Below, one piece after another: positions 1 to 5,036 of a stretch of DNA of 6,630 bases. Position 1 is the stretch's first letter, and every line of letters begins with the position of its first letter. The notes beneath the pieces are model-generated. The model saw only the letters and a list, made by a program, of their open reading frames with translations, did no database searches and was not told where the DNA came from. This DNA is from an uncultured Ignavibacteria bacterium (GTDB taxonomy: Bacteria; Bacteroidota; Ignavibacteria; Ignavibacteriales; Ignavibacteriaceae): positions 1 to 6,630 of the forward strand of contig CALKUG010000005.1 in assembly GCA_937996765.1 (NCBI GenBank), written 5' to 3'. The position numbers and the translations under genes were made by a program.

Positions 1-107
1 ATTATCTAACTTCAATAAATTTCAATAAACGCCCGCCGGCACCTTTGTTGCCTGATTCTGTTATTGAAGGAACGAAACAAAAATATTTAGAGGTTTACAA
101 ATTGTGA
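1..107 (+). CDS. purC: Phosphoribosylaminoimidazole-succinocarboxamide synthase (SAICAR synthase), C-terminal end only
   Basis: The window opens inside a gene read in the frame that starts at base 3 and ends at TGA 105-107, giving 34 visible residues. The tail contains YLTSINFNKRPPAPLLPD, then a VIEGTKQKYLEVYKL ending. This is the usual C-terminus of SAICAR synthase: a PPAP-x-LP segment followed by a helix of the form V-x-x-T-x-x-KY-x-E-x-Y. The enzyme joins aspartate to CAIR using ATP in purine synthesis, in the cytoplasm. The other two forward frames hit stops within the first 28 bases, which supports this frame. The 5' part and catalytic core lie outside the window, so completeness cannot be judged. 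The next gene starts 20 bases downstream, so co-transcription is possible. The identification rests on the tail motif only. Confidence 0.78.
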   Translation, partial: YLTSINFNKRPPAPLLPDSVIEGTKQKYLEVYKL

Positions 108-127
108 ACAGGAAATGACATTCAATT

Positions 128-433
128 ATGAAACCTTTAAAAATTGGATTGGATAAGGAAAAAAACTTAACCATTCACTGGGCTGATGGAAGCAATCAGA
201 AGATACTCCTATTTAATCTAAGAAAAAACTGTCCTTGTGCGGAGTGCAAAGCTGAAATAGATGGACATGGTGGCCGATATATTCCGATTTATTTTGGAGA
301 GCAAATCGAAGTGCAATCGATTAGCTTGGTAGGCACTTACGGAATACAATTAAATTGGAAAGACGGGCATAACACCGGAATTTTTGAATTTGTTTATTTA
401 AGAAAATTTGGAAATGAAGAGGCAGTCCGTTGA
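128..433 (+). CDS. DUF971 (gamma-butyrobetaine hydroxylase N-terminal-like) zinc-site protein
   Basis: This small protein of 101 residues is a single stand-alone DUF971 domain. Visible hallmarks are LRKNCPCAEC at residues 31-40 and a C-terminal stretch with VGTYGIQLNWKDGHNTGIF (68-86) followed by FVYLR. Cys35, Cys37, Cys40 and His81 have the same pattern as the three Cys and one His that hold structural zinc in the N-terminal domain of human gamma-butyrobetaine hydroxylase, so a zinc site is a fair inference. No oxygenase domain is attached. The function of the stand-alone bacterial form is not established, and I do not assign one. The ATG at 128 is preceded by AGGAA at 110-114 with a rather long 13-base gap. 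The stop overlaps the TTG start of pgsA, suggesting translational coupling. Family assignment is confident; role is unknown. Confidence 0.88.
   Translation: MKPLKIGLDKEKNLTIHWADGSNQKILLFNLRKNCPCAECKAEIDGHGGRYIPIYFGEQIEVQSISLVGTYGIQLNWKDGHNTGIFEFVYLRKFGNEEAVR
417..422 (+). promoter_or_regulatory. Ribosome binding site supporting the TTG start of pgsA
   Basis: AAGAGG lies inside the 3' end of the DUF971 gene, seven bases before TTG 430. No ATG or GTG in the pgsA frame lies between it and the conserved LPNQLTILR segment, so this site decides the unusual TTG start. The TTGA overlap with the preceding stop suggests coupled translation. Confidence 0.6.
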
Positions 434-1026
434 TTCTCCCTAATCAACTTACCATACTTAGAATAATATTAACACCAATATTCCTGTACTTTTTTCTCTT
501 TGAAGGTCCTTGGTATAAAGAAATTTCGCTTGCTATTTTTTTTATAGCGGCCTTAACTGATTGGTATGATGGTTGGCTTGCCAGGAAATTCAATTATTTT
601 ACAGATTGGGGCAGGTTTTGGGACCCAATGGCAGATAAGATTCTTACCTCAGCTGCGTATTTTGGTTTTGTGTATTTAGGTGTGCTTGATATTATACCGG
701 TTTTGTTGATAGTGTTCAGAGATTTTGCTGTTACCATATTTAGAAATTACGCTGATAAAAAAGGGATGACATTTGCGACAAGTAAATTCGCAAAATGGAA
801 AACAGCTATTCAGTTAATCTTTTTGTACTACTTGCTCATTATTGTTACCCTGAAAAGTAATAGTGGATTTATTGAGAATTATTCTCAATTTGTGGATACA
901 ATCTATAGCACAAATATAGTAAGCATAGTATTTTGGATAATCGCACTTGTAACAACCCATTCAGGAATTGATTATTTTGTGCGTAACAGAAAAATTATTT
1001 TCTCCTCTAATAAGAAAAAACAATGA
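430..1026 (+). CDS. pgsA: CDP-diacylglycerol--glycerol-3-phosphate 3-phosphatidyltransferase-like CDP-alcohol phosphatidyltransferase
   Basis: This 198-residue integral membrane enzyme of the CDP-alcohol phosphatidyltransferase family probably makes phosphatidylglycerol phosphate from CDP-diacylglycerol and glycerol 3-phosphate at the inner membrane. The signature D-x2-D-G-x2-A-R-x8-G-x3-D-x3-D is complete: Asp44, Asp47, Gly48, Ala51, Arg52, Gly61, Asp65, Asp69. These aspartates bind metal and the CDP group. The N-terminal LPNQLTILRI, the RD pair at 97-98 and KWKT at 122-125 also fit PgsA. Hydrophobic stretches near residues 10-25, 31-43, 75-97, 126-141 and 163-176 are probable membrane helices. 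The start is TTG at 430, overlapping the DUF971 stop (TTGA), with AAGAGG at 417-422 seven bases upstream. The tail is lysine-rich. It could use another alcohol acceptor, but length and context favour PgsA. Confidence 0.85.
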   Translation: MILPNQLTILRIILTPIFLYFFLFEGPWYKEISLAIFFIAALTDWYDGWLARKFNYFTDWGRFWDPMADKILTSAAYFGFVYLGVLDIIPVLLIVFRDFAVTIFRNYADKKGMTFATSKFAKWKTAIQLIFLYYLLIIVTLKSNSGFIENYSQFVDTIYSTNIVSIVFWIIALVTTHSGIDYFVRNRKIIFSSNKKKQ

Positions 1027-2273
1027 AAACTGTGATTATAACCATTGGCGATGAAATTCTCATTGGCCAGGTTGCAAACACCAATGCCGCTTATATAGGT
1101 GCATTACTCTCAGAAAACCAAGTTGATATAATAAGGACATCTGTTGTTGGTGATACTATAGAAGAAATAGAAACTGAACTCGCTAACGCAGCTAAACTTT
1201 CCAAATTTGTTGTAGTTTCAGGTGGCTTGGGTCCTACACATGATGATGTAACTCGAGATGCAGTGCTCAAGTATTTTAATACCGAGTTAGTGCCCAATGA
1301 AAAAGTTCTATCAGATATTGAAGAACGTTTCGCTTTACTGAATAGAGAAGTAAGGCCATTGAACAGGGACCAAGCAATGGTTCCAAAAAATGCTGAAATC
1401 ATTAGAAACAAACTCGGAACAGCACCAGGGTACTGGATTGAAAAAAATGGTGTTTTTTATGTATTTATGCCGGGTATGCCCTTCGAAATGAAGGAAATGA
1501 TGACCGGATTTGTTTTACCAAAAGTAAGAGAACTCACTAAAAGTGCTAAATCAATAACTAAACGCTTAACATTACTGACAACCGGTTTGGGTGAATCGAT
1601 TATATATGAGCGAATGGGTCTTATTGATGATTTTTTGGAGGGTGCAAAATTAGCTTTTTTGCCCAGTGCAGAGGGTGTAAAGTTAAGAATTACAGCTGAA
1701 GCAGATTCCGACGAAAAGGCAATGGAAAAAATTTACGAAATTGAACAAAAAATTCGGGCGCTTATAGGTAGAAATGTTTACGGAAGAGAAGAAGAAACTA
1801 TGGGTTCGGTTTTAGGTAGAATACTCAACGAACGAGAATTGCGCCTTTCAATAGCCGAATCGTGCACGGGAGGACTGATTTCTTCGATAATCACGGATGC
1901 CTCAGGTTCCAGTGCCTACTTTGATAGATCGATTGTTGCATATTCCAATGCCGCAAAAGTTGAGATTTTAGGAGTTGAAGAAAGTGTTATTGATGAATAT
2001 GGTGCGGTAAGTGCAGAAGCCGCAAAACAAATGGCTGATGGTGTTAGAACTATCAGCGGAAGTGATTTGGGTCTTGCTGTAACAGGTATAATGGGTCCAA
2101 CGGGAGCAACGGTTTCAAAACCTGTAGGAACAGTTTTTATATCCGTGTGCGACAGAGAGAGAACAGAAGTTCAGCATTTCCAATTTGGCGATGATCGCAT
2201 AAACAATAAACTCCGAACAGCTCAAGCTGCTTTGGATATGGTGAGAAAATTTATTCTTAATATCAGCCGTTAA
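1023..2273 (+). CDS. cinA: CinA family nicotinamide-nucleotide amidase / competence-damage protein
   Basis: Full-length two-domain CinA (416 residues). Residues 1-170 are the MoaB/Mog-like domain (COG1058 type), with the start TIGDEILIGQVANTNAAYI, then SGGLGPTHDDVTRDA (66-80) and APGYW plus FMPGMPFEMKEMM (134-160). The C-terminal PncC-like domain begins near 262 and carries AESCTGG (278-284), VAYSNAAK (305-312), GAVSAEAA (327-334) and VTGIMGPTG (353-361). It deamidates nicotinamide mononucleotide to the nicotinate form in NAD recycling. The likely catalytic serine is Ser280, with Tyr307 and Lys312 nearby as in characterised PncC proteins. VTGIMGP has Met where many relatives have Ala. The ATG overlaps the pgsA stop as ATGA, with no convincing Shine-Dalgarno site, so coupling to pgsA is likely. 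The recA start follows 22 bases after the stop. Confidence 0.93.
   Translation: MKTVIITIGDEILIGQVANTNAAYIGALLSENQVDIIRTSVVGDTIEEIETELANAAKLSKFVVVSGGLGPTHDDVTRDAVLKYFNTELVPNEKVLSDIEERFALLNREVRPLNRDQAMVPKNAEIIRNKLGTAPGYWIEKNGVFYVFMPGMPFEMKEMMTGFVLPKVRELTKSAKSITKRLTLLTTGLGESIIYERMGLIDDFLEGAKLAFLPSAEGVKLRITAEADSDEKAMEKIYEIEQKIRALIGRNVYGREEETMGSVLGRILNERELRLSIAESCTGGLISSIITDASGSSAYFDRSIVAYSNAAKVEILGVEESVIDEYGAVSAEAAKQMADGVRTISGSDLGLAVTGIMGPTGATVSKPVGTVFISVCDRERTEVQHFQFGDDRINNKLRTAQAALDMVRKFILNISR
2161..2172 (+). promoter_or_regulatory. Possible LexA-type box (GAAC-N4-GTTC) upstream of recA
   Basis: GAACAGAAGTTC is a GAAC-N4-GTTC inverted repeat inside the 3' coding part of cinA, 123 bases before the recA ATG. 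It has the core of the Gram-positive LexA operator but matches the flanking consensus poorly, and no strong promoter is obvious beside it. It is a candidate only, because the LexA motif differs between phyla and the site also encodes CinA residues. Confidence 0.25.
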
Positions 2274-2282
2274 GGCAAATTA

Positions 2283-2289
2283 AAAGGAG
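2283..2289 (+). promoter_or_regulatory. Strong ribosome binding site of recA
   Basis: AAAGGAG ends six bases before ATG 2296. A second in-frame ATG at 2302 is 12 bases away, so the first ATG is preferred. This is the strongest Shine-Dalgarno match in the window together with that of the flavin reductase gene, as expected for an abundant protein. Confidence 0.7.
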
Positions 2290-2295
2290 TTCGTA

Positions 2296-3357
2296 ATGAG
2301 CATGGAAAAAGACGCAAAATTAAAAATGGTAGAAGATACCATTTTGTCGTTAGAAAAAACTTTCGGGAAAGGTACGATAATGCGTTTGGGTGATGATCCG
2401 ATTGCAAAAGTGGATTCAATTTCCACTGGGTCCTTATCCCTTGACGCGGCTATTGGTATTGGCGGTGTGCCTCGTGGAAGAATAATTGAGATTTATGGAC
2501 CTGAATCGAGTGGTAAAACAACCCTTTGCTTGCACATAATGGCAGAAGCTCAAAAAAATGGTGGCATTGCTGCATTTATAGATGCCGAGCATGCCATGGA
2601 CATTCAATATGCAAAAAGGTTGGGTGTTGATGTTCAGAACTTGTTGCTTTCTCAACCCGATTACGGTGAACAAGCTCTTGAAATTGCAGATACCTTAGTA
2701 AGAAGTAACGCAATTGATGTTATTGTAGTGGATTCAGTTGCAGCATTGGTTCCCCGTGCTGAAATTGAAGGCGATATGGGCGATGCACATATGGCGCAAC
2801 AAGCTCGTTTAATGAGTCAAGCTTTAAGAAAACTTACCGGTGCTATATCCCGTTCAAAAACTACTGTTATTTTCACTAACCAATTGCGTCAAAAAATAGG
2901 TATTATGTTCGGAAATCCCGAAACAACTACGGGTGGTAACGCACTGAAGTTTTATGCCTCACTGAGAATGGATATTAGAAGAATTGCTGCAATTAAAGAT
3001 GGCAACGATCAAATCGGTAGCAGAACCAAGGTAAAAATTGTTAAAAACAAAGTTGCTCCACCTTTTAAGGAAGTTGAATTCGATATACTCTTCAATATCG
3101 GTATATCTAAGCATGGCGATGTACTTGATTTAGCTATCGAAAAGAACATAGTTAAAAAGAGTGGTGCTTGGTTCAGTTATGGTGAAGATCGTTTCCAGGG
3201 TAGAGATCAATTCATTAGCCAATTAAAAGAACGTCCAGAATTATTCGAAAAAATTGAGCGGGAAGTTAAAATGGCAATGGGTTTAATACCTCAAGATCCG
3301 GGCTCTGCTCCTATAGCTGAAGAAACGAAAGTTGCTCCAACAAAAAAAGGGAAATAA
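2296..3357 (+). CDS. recA: Recombinase RecA
   Basis: Complete 353-residue RecA, the ATP-dependent strand-exchange protein that also triggers LexA self-cleavage in the SOS response. The N-terminal helix region contains the conserved FGKGTIMRLGD (23-33). Walker A is GPESSGKTT (68-76), the catalytic glutamate is Glu98 in DAEHA, and Walker B is VIVVDS (142-147). The L1 region reads GDMGDAHMAQQARLMSQAL and the L2 region FTNQLRQKIGIMFGNPETTT (193-212), followed by GGNALKFYASLRMDIRR. The segment AHMAQQ differs from the SHMGLQ or SHVGLQ seen in many RecAs. The C-terminal domain is present, but the extreme tail ends in KVAPTKKGK, basic rather than the acidic tail of E. coli RecA. A hairpin with terminator character begins 34 bases after the stop, and recX follows. 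Confidence 0.98.
   Translation: MSMEKDAKLKMVEDTILSLEKTFGKGTIMRLGDDPIAKVDSISTGSLSLDAAIGIGGVPRGRIIEIYGPESSGKTTLCLHIMAEAQKNGGIAAFIDAEHAMDIQYAKRLGVDVQNLLLSQPDYGEQALEIADTLVRSNAIDVIVVDSVAALVPRAEIEGDMGDAHMAQQARLMSQALRKLTGAISRSKTTVIFTNQLRQKIGIMFGNPETTTGGNALKFYASLRMDIRRIAAIKDGNDQIGSRTKVKIVKNKVAPPFKEVEFDILFNIGISKHGDVLDLAIEKNIVKKSGAWFSYGEDRFQGRDQFISQLKERPELFEKIEREVKMAMGLIPQDPGSAPIAEETKVAPTKKGK
3346..3351 (+). promoter_or_regulatory. Possible Shine-Dalgarno site for a non-canonical recX start
   Basis: AAAGGG in the last codons of recA lies nine bases before the in-frame ATA at 3361, where recX-like coding sequence begins. The spacing suits initiation there or at ATT 3370 (18 bases, too far for ideal use). 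The match is partial, and the A-rich lysine codons of the recA tail could produce it by chance. Confidence 0.25.
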
Positions 3358-3360
3358 CCC

Positions 3361-3426
3361 ATAGACGGTATTACCATACTTTCGATAATTGAGAAATCCC
3401 CCGCAACGGTTCAAGTTGAACTTTCC
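3361..3426 (+). other. In-frame recX-like N-terminal extension without an ordinary start codon
   Basis: Reading upstream from GTG 3427 in the recX frame gives 23 sense codons back to the recA TAA, which is in the same frame. The translation includes DGITILSIIEK and ATVQVELSV, which run into GDSFIVFKDAVLNAGLRKGD. This fits the N-terminal beta region of longer RecX proteins (an ITxI start, a VxVxL strand, then a GLRKGD turn). No ATG, GTG, TTG or CTG occurs in it; the only candidates are ATA (3361, 3376, 3385), ATT (3370, 3388) and ACG (3406). Either recX uses a rare start, or there is stop readthrough, a sequence error or a truncated start at 3427. Resemblance is judged from memory of the family. 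Confidence 0.5.
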
Positions 3427-3445
3427 GTGGGGGATTCTTTTATTG
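3391..3445 (+). terminator. Probable intrinsic terminator of recA, overlapping the start of recX
   Basis: AATCCCCC (3395-3402) pairs perfectly with GGGGGATT (3429-3436). Inside, after a three-base bulge, ACGG (3406-3409) pairs with CCGT (3425-3428), and TTC (3410-3412) can pair with GAA (3418-3420). The 3' arm is followed by CTTTTATTGTTTT, a U-rich tail in RNA. It lies just after recA, where E. coli also has a leaky terminator before recX. Here the right arm contains the recX GTG. Stability was not computed. Confidence 0.6.
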
Positions 3446-4005
3446 TTTTCAAAGATGCTGTACTTAATGCTGGTCTTAGAAAAGGGGATGTCGTTTCCGA
3501 AACAAGAATTTCTGAGCTTAAAGAATACTCCGACAAGCAGTACATAAAATTTAAGATTTTCGAGATCCTTGGTCGCAGAGACCACAGCACTAATGAGATT
3601 AAAAAGAAACTGCTGAAGATGAGGTTTGTTAATCACGCACTTATTGATGTTGTAATAGAGGAGTTCCAAGAAAAAAACTATATCAATGATGCTGAGTTTG
3701 CCAAACGTTACATTGAATATTTAAGTGAATTTAAAAAAGCAGGGGTTAATAAAATTAAACAACAGCTTTACGGAAAAGGTATTTCAAGATCCATATCTGA
3801 TGAGATATTAAAGGAAGAAGAATTTAAAGAAAAACAGTCAGAGAACTGTTTACAAGTGGCAGAAAAGAAATATAAAATTCTTAAAGAAAGAGAGCAAGAT
3901 TCCTTTAAGATAAAACAGAAATTATATACTTTTTTAATAGGCAGGGGTTTTAATTACGAAGACTCCGAGCAAGCTTGTAGAAAGCTTATTCAAAGCGAGG
4001 ATTAA
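3427..4005 (+). CDS. recX: Regulatory protein RecX (start uncertain)
   Basis: RecX binds RecA filaments and modulates recombinase and co-protease activity. From GTG 3427 the product is 192 residues. It begins in GDSFIVFKDAVLNAGLRKGD, then carries three-helix repeats: KFKIFEILGRRDHSTNEIKKKLLKMRF (split at about 41-67), YINDAEFAKRYIEYLSEFKKAGVNKI (from about 85) with QQLYGKGIS, and a final repeat with KIKQKLYTFLIGRGFNYEDS (161-180). The product is rich in Lys and Glu, as is usual. Position directly after recA supports the call. The GTG has no Shine-Dalgarno site and sits in the right arm of the apparent terminator hairpin. Family-like sequence continues upstream in frame for 22 codons, so the true protein may be about 214 residues. 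The gene is sure; its start is not. Confidence 0.9.
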   Translation: MGDSFIVFKDAVLNAGLRKGDVVSETRISELKEYSDKQYIKFKIFEILGRRDHSTNEIKKKLLKMRFVNHALIDVVIEEFQEKNYINDAEFAKRYIEYLSEFKKAGVNKIKQQLYGKGISRSISDEILKEEEFKEKQSENCLQVAEKKYKILKEREQDSFKIKQKLYTFLIGRGFNYEDSEQACRKLIQSED

Positions 4006-4045
4006 GTTTCTCTTTTCCACGAGGGTATTAAAGAATCGAATTTCA

Positions 4046-4090
4046 TTGTCTCGGCATCAAATTAACAATATTTATTGAGAATTATTTACA
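4046..4090 (+). promoter_or_regulatory. Weak candidate promoter and operator before the flavin reductase gene
   Basis: In the 119-base gap after recX, TTGTCT (4046-4051) and TATTTA (4069-4074) are 17 bases apart, a weak match to a housekeeping promoter. Just downstream, TGAGAATTATTTACA (4076-4090) resembles one good half plus one poor half of a 7-1-7 Fur-type operator. No terminator hairpin for recX is evident in the gap. This is a low-confidence guess, and the phylum may use another promoter consensus. Confidence 0.22.
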
Positions 4091-4124
4091 AATCTGATTG
4101 TTGTTATGATTAGAAGGAGTTACA

Positions 4125-5036
4125 ATGAAAATTTATTATCCCGATTCGATGACCGTACCCGAAATCCACAAGCTTATGGTTGGGGGAGTTGCACCCAGGC
4201 CAATTGCATTGGTTTCTACACTTTCCAAGGACGATATTCCAAATTTAGCACCCTATTCCTTTTTCAATATTATGAGCATTAACCCTACAATGGTAGCATT
4301 TTCGACTACATATCGTGGCTCCGAAAGAGGGAATAAAGATACCCATAATAACCTATTGCAAACCCGCCAGTGCACTATAAGCGTAGTTCCCCATTCATTA
4401 GTACAACAGATTAATGTTTCAGCTGTGGAATTTGAAGCAAATGTCGATGAGTTTAAAAAATCGGGGTTAACGCCAATTGCATCAACACTTGTAAAGCCGG
4501 CACGTGTAAGCGAATCGCCGTTTCAATTAGAATGCGAACTTTTTATAATGATTAATTCAGGCGGTAAACCCGGAGCTGGGAATATTGCAATTTGCAAAGT
4601 TCTTGCCATTCATATTGACGAATCAAAATTTACCGAAGGATATGTTGATCCTGTTAAAATGGATTTGGTTGGCAGAATGTCGGCAGATTTTTATTCAAGA
4701 GCAGATGCTTCTTCTGTTTTTACAGTTCCAAGACCGGCATCAAAAAACTGTATAGGGTTTGAAGGGTTGCCGGAATTTGTAAGGACTTCAAAAATACTAT
4801 CCGGAAATTCCATTGGACTCTTGGCAAATCAAATGAGCTTGCCAACTAAAGATGATACTATTCTTTGGGAGCACGAAAGGAATATAAGTGTATTTAGCGA
4901 TGAAATTGTGGCATTATCAAAAGCGGGAGCATTTGAAAAAGTCGAATTCTTTATTGAGAATTCGTTAAGTACCAGCCAAAATGCATCGGATGTTTTAGGA
5001 GCATTAAATCTGATTTCAATACTTAAGAACAACTGA
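4125..5036 (+). CDS. Flavin reductase family protein (FMN-binding split barrel) with C-terminal extension
   Basis: This 303-residue protein has an N-terminal flavin reductase-like domain (about 10-195). Recognisable segments are VGGVAPRPIALVSTLSKD (19-36), NLAPYSFFNIMSINPTMVAFS (split at 40-60; the FMN phosphate and isoalloxazine region), DTHNNLLQTRQCTISVV (72-88), and SESPFQLECELF (129-140) with ICKVLAIHID (156-165). Such proteins bind FMN and either reduce flavin with NAD(P)H or act as flavin-dependent oxidoreductases; the substrate here is unknown. LVGRMSADFYSRAD (181-194) closes the core. Another 100 residues follow with GFEGLPEFVRTSKILSGNS (211-229), which I recall from related long proteins of Bacteroidota, so it is not a random fusion. 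The ATG has AAGGAG five bases upstream. The stop overlaps the mutY ATG by one base (TGATG), so the two are probably co-translated. Confidence 0.85.
   Translation: MKIYYPDSMTVPEIHKLMVGGVAPRPIALVSTLSKDDIPNLAPYSFFNIMSINPTMVAFSTTYRGSERGNKDTHNNLLQTRQCTISVVPHSLVQQINVSAVEFEANVDEFKKSGLTPIASTLVKPARVSESPFQLECELFIMINSGGKPGAGNIAICKVLAIHIDESKFTEGYVDPVKMDLVGRMSADFYSRADASSVFTVPRPASKNCIGFEGLPEFVRTSKILSGNSIGLLANQMSLPTKDDTILWEHERNISVFSDEIVALSKAGAFEKVEFFIENSLSTSQNASDVLGALNLISILKNN

Noticed and set aside
1091..1411. Open frame of 106 codons on the minus strand inside cinA
   Set aside because: It is antisense to the conserved CinA N-terminal domain and Ser/Thr-rich with no motif, typical of a shadow frame.
3283..3669. 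Open frame of 128 codons on the minus strand across the recA end and recX start
   Set aside because: It is antisense to recognised RecA and RecX coding sequence, and its translation shows no family motif or plausible ribosome binding site.
4105..4110. TATGAT as the -10 box of the flavin reductase promoter
   Set aside because: It would start transcription on top of the Shine-Dalgarno site at 4114-4119, and the nearest -35-like boxes are 14 or 24 bases away.
4943..4964. CGAATTC and GAATTCG inverted repeat with an eight-base loop in the flavin reductase gene
   Set aside because: It lies within coding sequence, is AT-rich, has no U-rich tail and no promoter position; best explained by chance.
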